Of a stretch of 64,000 bases of DNA, positions 46,695-57,682 are shown piece after piece (the stretch's first letter is position 1; each line of letters begins with the position of its first letter). This DNA is from Blakeslea trispora (lineage: Eukaryota; Mucoromycota; Mucoromycetes; Mucorales; Choanephoraceae): NCBI GenBank assembly GCA_025331445.1, contig JAIWNE010000003.1:310001-374000 (forward strand), given 5' to 3'. A program made the translations under genes and the position numbers. Below the pieces are notes generated by a model that had not been told where the DNA came from, did not search any database, and saw only the letters and a program-made list of their open reading frames with translations.

Positions 46695-48455
46695 TCAATT
46701 GATTTTCTGCTTTGAGCACATAGAAGACATGGTGGGAGGGAGAGAAAAAGACAGAGCTTGGCTTGCTGGCTTTGCTACATAAGAAGTAGCGAGACTATCT
46801 TTCTTTAGGGTATCAAGCGTTTGCTTAACGACATTCTTGCCTATCAGAGCCAGCGACAACAAAGGAAAGAGGGAGCAAAACAGATTTTCGTCTTCCGGTA
46901 CCTTCATTTCTTGAAAGTGTCTAAGACGACACACATAGCCTCCAGGAACATCCATAATGGAAAGCTTTGCCTTAAGATCTATCGTTCAGTTTTGCAATAA
47001 CAAAAAAAAAGAAAGCCCAGTAAAGGCAGTTAGAAGGCTGTAATAAGTTCTAGTTTAAGACTTACGAAAATGCGTGAAGCCTATGATTTGCAGCTCACGT
47101 ATCAACTGCTTCTTGTTCTTGATCTGCTTTACTAACACGTTCATCATATTCTTCATTGTCTTTGGGTTCTTCAACATCTTCTCATTGCTCTCCTTGTTGC
47201 TACATGCAGAACCAGTGAAACGGCCATTTTCACCAATACCAAACTCCAATGCATCCTTTGTCAAGATCAAATCAGGCTTTGTAGCTCTTTGCACTTGACT
47301 GATAGAGACTGCTGTTGTTTCATTATTGATCTTTGTTGCTAAAAAGCCAACTTCACCCCTATCAAAAGAAAAAAAGTGTGTGAGCTTCTTCTTCTTTATA
47401 AGTAATTAATACTTTGAAAAATTACCTTCTCGTTTCAATGTCCAAAGAGTCGAAGCAACTATCAAAAAAGTGCCAGAGGCGAACGATCAGATCTTCTTCA
47501 GATCCGCGGTCTGCAATTCTCTTGATTACATTCTCTCTGTACATCGCATGGAATTCTAACAAGCAACGTTGAAGCCATTCTTCATCTTCTTCTTCAAATG
47601 GGTCAAATTGCTCCTGCTTGATGGCTGTGTATTTGCTTCTGAAGTCGTTCTAAACAAGTAAGAAAACGGCTGTTAGCGATAAACAGATATTGTTCTTCAA
47701 ACAAAAACATACGCATGCTGCAATCTTTTCAAGATATCTGATTGCTTTTTCACTAAACGAAGCTGCCTCTTCTGTCTTTACTTGGGATATCTCCTCCCAT
47801 TGTCGGTTGCTGAAACATTTCTTGACTTCAGCGTCTTCCAAATCAAGAATAAATGAGTGCGCAGCACTAATATACAGGATGAATAAGTGTTCAAATAATA
47901 ATCTATGGCTAATACTAACCTTTCATGGTCAAGATTGATAGCGTAAGAGTACAATACATCCTCGACATACACGCCGTCTTTCAACTTCCACTTCTTGTCT
48001 TCTTCTAAAGCTCTGTATGCTTGCTCAAAAGCTTCTGTCTGGCTTTTATTGAGCTCGCTACAACTAGATGGCTTTCTTTTTCTGCTTTCCATCTGAATTT
48101 GTTTGTGATTAATTGGATTTTGTCTGCATTTTTTTAATTAGTCTTACCTGCCAAAGCTCCTGCAGTTCTTTGTCTTTATGAGCATGCTATTAAAGAGCAA
48201 TGAGAAAAAGAATGATTTGATTTAGTCATTACTTACCTTCAATTGTTTCTGAAGCTTCTTGAATATCTCTTCATTTGTACTTCCTTTGTAAATATTAAGC
48301 AAGGCGTCAAGGTCATGATTGAAGTCAGCATGCGCTTTAGCCTTAGTACACGTAGGATGTTCTTGTAAGTAAGATTTCATATAATTGGCAATACTGTATT
48401 CTTTGGGATCCGTTTCTTGCCAATATTTTCTTAAATTTAGATTTGTGAGCTCCAT
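46695..48455 (-). CDS. Unknown protein, probably a Mucoralean-specific family; possible nuclease fold
   Basis: Model: complement(join(46695..46978,47066..47358,47426..47649,47713..47866,47920..48092,48148..48186,48237..48455)), 461 aa. All six introns are GT-AG (one GTTAGT) and keep frame; the second exon is 39 nt. The protein is soluble and helical, with a basic patch ESRKRKPSS near residue 87. Conserved-looking blocks are YAINLDHESAAHSFILDLED, RLWHFFDSCFDSLDIETRR, KPDLILTKDALEFGIGEN (~297-314) and MDVPGGYVCRLRHF. I recall similar expanded families of unknown function in Mucorales. PD (298-299), E308 and E313 are spaced roughly as in PD-(D/E)XK nucleases, but the usual Lys is absent, so a catalytic role is speculation. 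A MITE lies 150 bp upstream. Confidence 0.75.
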
Positions 48456-48605
48456 GATAACAAAGTTTGAGAGAGAAGTTCAAAAAACTCGCAGAACAAT
48501 TATCAATATATATTTATACACCATGGCGCAGAGGAGTTTTAAATAGGCCTCAAAATATTGAAGAGAGAGAGAGAGAGTGAGCTTTTTTTTTGGTTGAGGT
48601 CAATA
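48456..48605 (-). promoter_or_regulatory. Promoter-proximal region of the unknown gene, bounded by the MITE
   Basis: On the minus strand, a TATA-like tract (TATATATT, near 48505-48515) precedes the ATG at 48455 by about 55 bp. A GA repeat occupies 48562-48578. The MITE begins at 48606, so only 150 bp of sequence separate the start codon from the insertion. Confidence 0.5.
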
Positions 48606-48817
48606 TAGATATATTCAAAAAGTCTCACCCTGAAATTTATCTGTGATTGACAACTATTCTGCAAGAAATAGACTTGAATGAATCAGGATCCCATGGTCAG
48701 AAAGCTCTTTTTTCTTCCCAAGCATACTATAACATCCTGTTTCATGCAAGTCTATTTCTTGCAGAATAGTTGTCAATCACAGATAAATTTCAGGGTGAAA
48801 CTTTTTGAATATATCTC
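48606..48817. mobile_element. Fold-back MITE, copy 2 (84-bp inverted arms, TA target site)
   Basis: The left arm 48606-48689 and right arm 48734-48817 match in inverted orientation at about 80 of 84 positions; the spacer is 44 bp. TA flanks both ends (48604-48605, 48818-48819). The spacer and inner arms are near-identical to copy 1 at 38601-38811, while the outer arms differ by paired changes, mostly C-to-T on one arm and G-to-A on the other. It has no coding capacity and sits upstream of the minus-strand unknown gene. Confidence 0.88.
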
Positions 48818-50975
48818 TATTCAGGTTTTAAAGATATGGGTTTTATGGCTTTAGAAATGATCAAGGTAAAGGTTTTTTCTTGTTGAAATGTGATGTAGAG
48901 ACTAAAGGGAGGTTTGTTTTTAAATTTGAGGCTGATCTGAGGAGATGAGTTGATCACGGTTTTTTTACATGTCAAAGGCCATAAAGTAAGTTTAAAGACA
49001 AAGAAAAATAACCTGTGAGAAAGAGATTTGGCTGAAAAGAGAAAAAAGAGCAGTAAAAATGAAGAGATAATAAAATGGGGGGGATTGATCCCAGATTTTA
49101 TGCAAAAAATATGTACAAAATTGGTAAATGGGGGGACAGGCTAAGTGAGGTGAAACAATCTGTGTAAAAGAATAGAGAGTATGTATGCAAATTTATTTAA
49201 AAAGTAAAGAAGAAGTATTTGGAAGGTAATTTCTTGAGGTTAACTCAGATATTTTATAAGAAAAAGGTGGCAGGCTGAAAGAGAAGTAAAAGAAGCATAG
49301 GCCATTAAAGTTACTAAGGAGTCAATTTTTAATTTTTTGTGTAATCATAACAAGGTGTGGAAAGCTAAAGAAGTGTAAAAAAGTGCAAAAAATAAAATAG
49401 CAAGGTTGAGAGAAGGTCTTTACTGTTCTAAATTTCAAATTCTAAGGTAGTAGTACAAAAAAGTTACGATCATGACTGAATGTCGATCTTGAGATCTCTC
49501 ATCACCATCACTGAAGCAACATGAGCACATGGAGAAGGACTCGTTATTGCTGTAAGTGTCTTTAAGGCAAACAAAAACTGGTAAGATAAATGACAGACAT
49601 TCTATTAGTTTAATTAATAGAAGAACTGCTAAAATCTCTGTATAAAGTGAGATTATATAGGATGCTTAGACTCAAGCTGCCTCGCGTGGGTGTAAATAAA
49701 GCATAGATAAGATGGAAAAGTCAGATGCGGATGTAAGGTTATGCGTGACAATTTGAAAAAAACTCTGAGAGGGAAGAATGGATCGAACAGTAACTTAAAG
49801 GAAGCCAAAAGAAAAGAGAAAACAAAAGAGAAAAGTGATTTCAATTCCTACTATTTCATCTCCAGGTAATGACTCTCACCAAATAAGGATGAAATATTTG
49901 GTTGATTCTTTTGAGATTTATAGGCTTTAAATATTAGAAGTCTGTCTTGACACTAAGCAAATCAATGGTTAAGGCAAACGACCAAATTAGCAGCTTTAAA
50001 TAAGAGATTGCTTTAAAAAGAACTAAATACCATCATATTCCATTGCTAAAAGTATTTAGCTCTCTATAGACAAAATTTATCATTATATTAGAGGATTTTG
50101 GGGAAAAGAATTCGTCCTTAGGGCTACTCTAGAAGGAAATAACTTCGCAAAAGGTCACGTTATTTTTAGACAAATCTTGTTGAACAGACGCTGCTGGTGT
50201 CCGTTGAATTAGGTTTGTTTCTTTGTCGGTATATGAATCTAAGCAGCTCTATTGGCTGAAATCAGGTTCCAACAAGCAAACAATAAATAAATATTAGAGT
50301 GTGGTAATTGTGATATCTCAATTCAACTAATAATGGCACAATAAAACCAAATGACTAAGGCTTACGTTGTTGCCAAACTAAATCTTGATCTTTAATGATT
50401 CATCCCATATTCCTTATAAGAAAATAAAGATTGAGCATAGAAATGAAGCAAAAGAGAAAAGTTCATTTGCGTTACGGAATAAGTGTGGTTATTGCAGAGC
50501 ATTTGATTGTTTTAGTGTCTTTATTAATGAATTGATTGAAAACCTTACAGCATCTACAATTGAACTGCTTCTCTCAAGTAAAGTATAATCTAGTGGATTG
50601 CATGAAATACTCTACGAATTATAGCCTTGATATAACTTAGTATTGCAGAACATCATATACTCAATGGAAACAGTCTTCTTTAAATATCAGGAAATAAGCC
50701 CAAACATACAACAGACTAAGCTCAAATTGTCACTAATTCTGTCTAGAAGTATTCTCATAATTATTGAGTAAAAACATTGCGTTTCTATATTAGTTTTTAT
50801 TACTTTTACAGCCAAATATCTCAATGTAAATGTCAAATGCTTCAGGGCTGAAATCTGATTGCTCAATTCATTAAAAGACCGAAGGGCGATGAATTTTAGA
50901 AACAAACGGAGTTTAATTGACAAACGTTCTACCGAGACATCTGAGTTTTGTCTCCCAAAAGTCTCTATTGAATCT

Positions 50976-51000
50976 GCGAATTGGCAGTGGAACGACTGTA
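50976..51000 (-). repeat. Solitary end of the second inverted-repeat family
   Basis: GCGAATTGGCAGTGGAACGA followed by CTGTA is the reverse complement of TACAGTCGTTCCACTG plus CCAATTCGC, as found at 45345-45386 with 16 extra bases between the two parts. It ends at a TA, like a Tc1-type terminus. No partner end was found nearby. Confidence 0.6.
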
Positions 51001-51427
51001 AAAATAATTTTGTTCGTTCTACAAAGATCCCCCTTTTCAATGTCTGTGACCAGAGCATAATTATCACTATTCCACCAACAACATCTTATGAAGAAGAAAT
51101 AGTACTATGAATTAAGTGATGCTTTCTTTCTTCAACTTTACACGCCTCTATCAAGATCCACTTTACATTTTTCTTATTGTAATATCAAATGTGGTTAGAA
51201 ATAAAAAAGAGAGAGAGAGAGAGAGATGTAATACAATGTTTGTCTGTTAGCTTATATGAACAATATCAGCTACCTTATTGGTTTGAGGATGTTAAATATA
51301 AAGGATATTTTCTCTATTTAAGGGTGAGATTTGGAATTTCAACAAAAAAGTGGCTAATTTGACTTCAAACGATTCAACAAAAGCTTGAAAATAAAAAGGG
51401 ACCAAAAATAATAAAATCTGATCAGTG

Positions 51428-51455
51428 TTTATCCAATTGAGGATGGAACGACTAT
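51428..51455 (-). repeat. Diverged end of the second inverted-repeat family
   Basis: TTTATCCAATTGAGGATGGA followed by ACGACTAT aligns with the end at 50976-51000 after a few substitutions and a 3-bp gap. Same orientation as that copy, 450 bp away. Diverged enough that the relation is probable but not certain. Confidence 0.45.
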
Positions 51456-51599
51456 AAATAAAATAATTAGGGGATCGCCTCTTATTGTAACGCAAAATGA
51501 TAAAGATTTAAATATTCTCGATTTTCCTATCTGTACTTCAGTTCCCCTCCTCCTATTTCTCTCTCTTTCTCTTTTTTTTTTTTACTATTTCTTCATTCA

Positions 51600-53168
51600 A
51601 TGTTATATTTAACAGAAGATATTGGGTTACTTCCCTTCTTTTTACCATTTGGTATCATTGGTTTCTATAGATACTTGTGGTTCTTTATTAAAGTAGCTGC
51701 CTGGCTAGTATATAAGCCAAGGCTACCTAAAGCAAATCCAACATACATTGCCGAGAAAGATGTCACGATTATTGTGCCAACCATCGACGCAGGTGAAGAA
51801 TTCAAAATAGCAGCTAAAAGTTGGCTAGCATGCAACCCCAAAGAGATTGTTATCATTACTGAAACGAAAATGCTGGGTCCTCTTCAGGAATTGGCAGACA
51901 GTGTCGATCCATCAAGAATTCGAGTCTTGACAGTACCCAAGGCCAACAAACGATTACAGATGGTAGCAGGTATTAATGCCACGACCACTGAAATCATTGT
52001 GTTCTCCGATGATGATGCTATCTGGAAGCCTACCATGCTGGATTATATCTTGGCTTGTTTTGAAGACCTAAAGATGGGTGGTGTGGGCACTAGCCAGACG
52101 GTCCATGCAGTCGATCCAAACGGTCGACAAACGCTTTGGGAGATTTTAGCCGGCTATCGATTGACAAGTCGTAACATCGAAATTGCTGCCTCAACACATA
52201 TTGATGGAGGCATCTGCTGTTTATCTGGTCGTACAGCTGCTTATCGTACATTAATATTGAAAGATCCTGCTTTTCAATACTGCTTCACAAACGATCTTTG
52301 GCTTGGCAAATACCCCCTCAATTCGGGTGATGACAAATTCTTGACGCGTTGGATGGTCTCTCATGGTTGGAACACCTATGCTCAAATCTGTAAAGAAGCT
52401 GAACTCTATTCTACATTTAAAAATAACTGGAGATTCTTAAAGCAGGTACTACGTTGGACTCGTAACACTTGGCGTTCAGATTTTCGATCTCTGTTTACTG
52501 AGCGTTATATTTGGAGAAGACATCCCTATGTAGCCTTCACCATGTTAGACAAAATCTTTAACCCTCTCACCCTACTAGCAGGTCCAATTCTGGTCGGTGT
52601 CTTTGCTTCCCTTCAAGAACAAAAGGCAGGTCCAACCAATCCGCCTTTGCCTGCTTGGAACATTGCTATTTCCTATATTTGTTGGCTGATGGTCACCCGT
52701 TTTATCAAACTGATTCCTCATTTCCTTAAACGACCTCAAGACATCTGGGCCTTACCTGCCTGGCTCATATTCAATTACTATTTTGCCATCATGAAGTTGT
52801 ATGCATTATTCACATTACACGAAGTTGGCTGGGGCACCCGTGCAGGTGTTGGCACTGAATTAGCTGCAAATATCGGAAAGGAAGTTTCAGAGGCCGAGAA
52901 GGGCCATCTAGATGAACATATGAAAATTGAAATGAGCGAATATGGAAGCCAAACAGAACAAACACCCAAGAACTATAGAATGAACAGCCATGGGCCTCCC
53001 TATGAAGATCCCTTTTTGTCTGAAGAGGAGACGAGAAGAGGAGAGCATATCAACCAAGCGGGTACCAGTGGCTTTCTTGCCCCTTTCCCTAACAATCACG
53101 CATCTATGACAACACCCACAGCAGCAAAAACAACAACAGTGCCATCAAGGTCTTCACCGCTAATATAG
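51600..53168 (+). CDS. Family 2 glycosyltransferase, Cps1/hyaluronan-synthase-like polysaccharide synthase
   Basis: 522 aa, one exon. The N-terminal membrane segment (IGLLPFFLPFGIIGFYRYLW) precedes a GT2 domain: TIIVPTIDAGEEF, then VFSDDDAIW (~138), GDDKFLTRWM (~241) and QVLRWTRNTW (~282), the D,D,D,QxxRW set of processive synthases. Two to four more membrane spans follow (for example around LTLLAGPILVGVFASLQ and AWLIFNYYFAIMKLYALF). The C-terminus is a polar tail. By analogy with fungal Cps1 it exports a cell-wall or capsule polysaccharide across the plasma membrane; the sugar is unknown. A TATA-poor, CT-rich leader (51541-51590) lies upstream. Confidence 0.88.
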   Translation: MLYLTEDIGLLPFFLPFGIIGFYRYLWFFIKVAAWLVYKPRLPKANPTYIAEKDVTIIVPTIDAGEEFKIAAKSWLACNPKEIVIITETKMLGPLQELADSVDPSRIRVLTVPKANKRLQMVAGINATTTEIIVFSDDDAIWKPTMLDYILACFEDLKMGGVGTSQTVHAVDPNGRQTLWEILAGYRLTSRNIEIAASTHIDGGICCLSGRTAAYRTLILKDPAFQYCFTNDLWLGKYPLNSGDDKFLTRWMVSHGWNTYAQICKEAELYSTFKNNWRFLKQVLRWTRNTWRSDFRSLFTERYIWRRHPYVAFTMLDKIFNPLTLLAGPILVGVFASLQEQKAGPTNPPLPAWNIAISYICWLMVTRFIKLIPHFLKRPQDIWALPAWLIFNYYFAIMKLYALFTLHEVGWGTRAGVGTELAANIGKEVSEAEKGHLDEHMKIEMSEYGSQTEQTPKNYRMNSHGPPYEDPFLSEEETRRGEHINQAGTSGFLAPFPNNHASMTTPTAAKTTTVPSRSSPLI

Positions 53169-54138
53169 AAAATGAAAAATGAAAACCAACTTTTTTTTTT
53201 ATTGCCATGTGTCTTAATATCCTCTTTTTTATTTTCTATTTTCTATTTTTTTTTCTTGCATGCGTGAGTCGCTCCTCGAAATAATAATAACAATAAATCA
53301 TAGAAATCAAACAAACAAACAGAAAAAACTGACATCAATTGAAAACCCACACACATTACTATCAGAATAAAATAAAAAATATGTTCAAAAAGCAAGAAGG
53401 AGTGGAGAGGAAGGGATGAAGAGGAGTGAATTGTTAATTGAAATTAAATGCTTGCAGTTTTGCTTATGTTCTGAGTGGCATAAAATAGCTTAATCTGTAA
53501 ATTGCAAAGGACAAGTATGCAAATAAAGAGAGTCTTTTTAATTGAGACAAAGCAAAGGTAGCAATTTGATCTAATTATTTGTTTATTTGAAGCAAATAAG
53601 AAGTTAAATAGCTATGCATGCTATTGTGATCAATTAGAACAAAGTTTAGCTTTTTGTTGAAATGATGAGATTTTGATAGCACCATAGAGCTATTTGGGAG
53701 GCTAGTATTTTGGATGATACATTTTATAGCAAAACACAGAATGAACTAGAGTTTTCTTTTTTCTTTTTAAGAAAAGATGTGCTAAATTAAAACAGTATGT
53801 ATATCGAAAAATATGAAAGTAAGATACACATACATTCAGTAACACGTTTGATTATTTCAAGCATATTACTACTATAGAGGAGTAGAAGGAGATTTAAGGG
53901 ACATAATTATATGATAAACAGTACATTAAATAAATGGTATGCAAGTACAATGGCTTGCATTATAACTTGTATGAGTTATGTTTGCTTAGCAAATCTAAAC
54001 ATTTCTTGAAAGCAAACAAAGTTCTCTTTTTTTTTTTTTTTTCAAAAAAATCATAGTCTGTGTCTGTCATAACAAAAAAAAACAATCGCACAAACAGGTT
54101 CTGAGTATTTATTTATAGAAATGACCTTTCGCACAGGC
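53169..54138. other. Convergent intergenic region, no gene seen
   Basis: 3' regions of two convergent genes. Contains T-runs (53189-53200, 53226-53255, 54029-54042) and AAATAAA-type sequences. No reading frame, RNA gene or repeat pair was recognised. Confidence 0.5.
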
Positions 54139-56832
54139 TTAGGAGTCATACCCCTCTACTTGAAATAGTGAGCCATTCTTAAAGTATCTCGTCATTAATT
54201 TCTGGACAGGTTTCGGCAAGTTCATGGATGTCAGGATGTTCTGCATCTTTGATAGCCCCACTTTACGGATTAAGGTGTTTAGATTTCTTGCAATTTCTGT
54301 AGGATACTAAATGAAAAAAAAAGTAATTTAAAACAAAGTAGGCAGAAATTAATTTAATAGACTTACCACAATTTCATGATACCATCGCTCATGATACACT
54401 GTAAGTTTGACAGCTGCAAGTAATGCCTTTTGTGTGTTACCCTCTGCTGAGTAAATATTCAAAAGTCTCATCCATGCTTTAGCCGAAAACTTATGATCCA
54501 AGCAAAGTTCATAGGCTTCCTTGGCTTCTTTCTAAAAAAAAAAAGAATACCTTGTTTAGTGCATGTGTTTTAAAATGGGATTTGGGTTTGTTTGTTTTTT
54601 ACCTCATGCCATAATCTTAAAGAAAGATCACCCAACATTTCCCATTCAGTACCTGTCTTTCGATAGGTCAGTTTTTGTGCCCTGTAGTGTGCTGATTCGG
54701 TTCTCCAATGTGTGTAGACTCTCAAGTCCTCATAGAGCACCATAAATAAATTATCCAGCCATCGTTCGCATAGACGCTTATCACCAAACAATAAAGTCAT
54801 CTCTTGTTCTGCATTAGGATTTTCTTCTTCAGCTGCCTGCTTTGGCTTCTCTAATTCATTCGTGCCGTTCAGACTGGCCTCTTGCAATTTCTTGGCAACA
54901 TCTTCAGGATTGATGGCTGCACTTTTTCTGTATTCTTCTTTTGCCTTGTGCTTACGGTATTCATCTTCCATCACAAATACTTCTGATCTGTATTGAAGTA
55001 GCTCATCCCATCCCAAAGCATTCACGAGCTTTGTCAATAGGGAATACGCTTTAGCAAATGTGCCATGTAATGCAGGAGCTGGAAGCCTGGCGATAGCAGG
55101 ATCAGCCTTTTTTTTTTTTAAGAAAAATCAATAGATGTATGTGTCAGTCATAGGATGCATTTTTCTTTGTCTATGCTTGGATCGTTTGCAGTTACCTCTG
55201 ATTCGCGACCAACAGCATCCTCCTCCATGATACCAGAACTAACGATTTCAGGCTTGATAGGCAAATGCGTCTTTTGAGGAGGTGGCATGCGATGCATATC
55301 GCGTTCACTATAGGTGAACATAGGACAAGAATTCAATGTCAAAAGCGCCTGATAGAAAATAAAGTCAGCTGCGAGTAAGATTAAATGATCCATGGGCTAT
55401 TTACGTTTTTGTAATCTTTGAGATCGATATAAACTAGCAAGTCAAGGCGATCAGTGCGAGTTCTATAAAAGATGTAACACTAACCTTCTGTTAATTTTGC
55501 CCAAGTCAGATATTCAGATGGTGTTGTATTAACGGCATATTTGGCCAGCTTCAATGCTGTTTCAAATTCACTCTAAAGAAAGTGATGAGAACATAAAATA
55601 GATACATGTCAAAAGGGACCTACCTTGCTACGCAAAAAATCAACTTGTGTATGGATCAAGGAAGAGCTAGTTGGAGCTAGTTTGAGATCTTCATACAAGA
55701 CTTTTACTGCCTTGATCTCTTCATTGCAACCAACAAATGATGTGGCTAGCAAAGCTCCTACTTCTGGATCTTTTTTATGAAGTTTCTTAAATAACTCAAT
55801 AGCAGGTCCATATCGGAAACTGTCTCCAAAATATTTCATGATACCATCTGCAAGGCGATTATGTACAGATGTTGCTATCTGAATCTCTGGCTTGCTACCT
55901 AATTGAGATCCTTTCCAAAAGAGATCTTCAACAGCTTCCAAAAATCGAGTCTCAGACTCAATACTAGTAATGGGATCGATCTTTCGATAGCCTGCAAGGC
56001 GATAATAACTGTCGTCTGAATACAAAATGGCTCTCAATATAGCCGACACATAGGTTTCTTGCCACATCTCAGCAGTAGCCTCATGTCTGTATAGGCATAG
56101 ATTCCGAAAAAGATTAACATGGTAAAAAGAGAGGCATAGAACCTTTACCTTTCCCCACGAACATCAACATAATATGTTTCAACACCACCTGGAATCTTGA
56201 CTTCAACTCGAATATCAATTCTAGAAAATGCATTGTAACAACTTGAAAAAAAAAAGAGAGAAAACATAAGAGTTAATTAGAGTCAGTCCAGTTGATTCGA
56301 TTGAATGATAAGGGTGTTTAGAAAGAGAGGAAGAAATGAATTACCAATAAATACCGGATCTTATGCGCCATGAATTTGATTTTGTAAACCAAGATTGAGT
56401 TTCATCCTATCTCAAAGTTACTCGATTGAAGAAACAGTGGCCACTTGGAGTAGCCAATCTTACCATTGAATATGTCAAGGAATTCAAATAAGCAGCTAAT
56501 GTTGCAGAAGAAGAAGCATCTACACCTGAAATATAGTGATAGCTACCAATCTTTTTTTTCCCTTTCGTCTCAATATTGTAATCCAATGAAAAGAAGAATC
56601 AACATTTGGCTTACTTCTTTTACTCCAGGTTTAGCATTGACTTTGATGATATGGCATAGGTCAGGAGGTCCCAATTCTCGAAAGGTGCCTGTGAATCGTG
56701 TTGGTTATTCCATGTTGCTTTTTGATGTAGTCTTACATCTCTTAATTTACCCAAGGCATCGGTTCGAGCAATAATAGACTCTCCGAGATCGTGCTCAAAA
56801 AACTCGGGTATATCTTTTAGGGTATCAGCCAT
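54139..56832 (-). CDS. ChAPs family exomer subunit (Bch1/Bud7/Chs6-like)
   Basis: Model: complement(join(54139..54306,54367..54531,54603..55106,55196..55348,55405..55433,55485..55572,55624..56086,56149..56241,56345..56406,56464..56550,56615..56688,56751..56832)), 655 aa, 12 exons, one of 29 nt. Hallmarks of the family occur in order: ARTDALGTFRELGPPDLC, SGVDASSSATLAAYLN, IDIRVEVKIPGGVETYYVDV, YSDDSYYRLAG, LLTLNSCPMF, ERDMHRMPPPQKTHLPIKPE, RLCERWLDNLFMVLYEDLRV and YRKTGTEWEMLGDL. It is a TPR-rich protein. With Chs5 and Arf1 the family forms exomer, which exports cargo such as chitin synthase from the trans-Golgi to the surface. The first donor is GTAAAT at 56750, needed for the TFRELGPPDL block. 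Confidence 0.93.
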
Positions 56833-57149
56833 TGCTTTGAGATTGTAAGAGAAACAGGTTCACGTCGAGAAAAAGCTCATTCAACAAGCTTTAAATTACA
56901 ATAACTGTTTGAACTCAGCTCGATACGCGAAATTAATATTGTAATCCTCCACGCTTTAAACATTCTACAGTCACAGGAAACTGAGGTACGATCGGGCCTG
57001 AAATAAAGCATATCTGGCATGATGATGACCACAATCAATATTTCATTCTTTTACAAAAAAAAACAATTCGATTCAAATATGTCTACTATTGATGTACAAG
57101 CATCCATGACAAATACAACAAGCGTGAAGGAAAAATCTATTAGTTGAGT
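56833..57149. other. Intergenic region upstream of the ChAPs gene
   Basis: Short promoter-like stretch for the minus-strand ChAPs gene that runs into the transposase relic. No distinct motif is recognised. Confidence 0.4.
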
Positions 57150-57682
57150 GGCCCTAAGCATCCCATGAGGGAGATTTCACGTATAATGGTGATCCCTTAC
57201 GCGACTGTAAACAACATGGTGAAGCGTATCCAGGAAAAAAGCACACTTCTGTCGAGCGTTTCATCCTGGATCAACCCCAAAAGCTAATAAAAGAACTATG
57301 AGACACCTCAATCGAATTGCAACAAACAGCCCTGGTACTTGGAAGCTCAAGCATAGAAGGACAGACGTGTCTTGTTCCAAGAAGATGAGACTACGTGCCA
57401 CACAGGAGCTTCTGCGCATCTTTGGAAGAGCCGCCGTTTGATGAATAGGTTTGAGCACTGGCCTATCCAAAGTATAGAACCCTAATGAGTATCTGTGGTG
57501 GGCTCTTGAGCAGCGCATAGCAAGCAGGCGCCATGCTGTCCATAATACTACAGAATTGAAGGAATTGCTGCTGGAGGAGTGGAGCAAGATCAGTAGTGAT
57601 CTACTTGTTCACTTGGTGGACAGCATGAAGGACCGCTGTCAAGCTGTCATTGATGCCAAAGGTGGTACGATCAAGTACTAGT
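57150..57682 (+). pseudogene. Decayed Tc1-like transposase with internal deletion
   Basis: An N-terminal helix-turn-helix-like block (MREISRIMVIPYATVNNMVK, 57167-57226) and MRHLNRIATNSPGT (57298-57339) are followed, after a gap, by FQEDETTCHTGASAHLWKSR (57375-57434), NRFEHWPIQSIEP, and a frameshift. The C-terminus then reads NEYLWWALEQRIASRRHAVH (57483 on) to IDAKGGTIKY and a stop near 57681. Stops and frame changes occur between blocks. The segment with the first catalytic acid is missing. This order is that of Tc1-type transposases (FQxDNxxxH, then NxIExxWxxL), so this is a dead copy. Confidence 0.75.

Larger units (their letters stand above)
48820..51599. other. Long intergenic region with transposon-end fragments
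   Basis: No convincing gene in 2.8 kb. Two fragments of the second inverted-repeat family (50976-51000, 51428-51455) and a GA repeat (51208-51226) are present. A frame at 50687-51067 (-) overlaps one fragment and is probably spurious. The final 60 bp are a pyrimidine-rich leader of the GT2 gene. Confidence 0.5.

Noticed and set aside
50687..51110. Overlapping frames on both strands with WQWNDCK-like peptides
   Set aside because: The repeated peptide is the translation of a repeated transposon end, which explains its recurrence without a gene.
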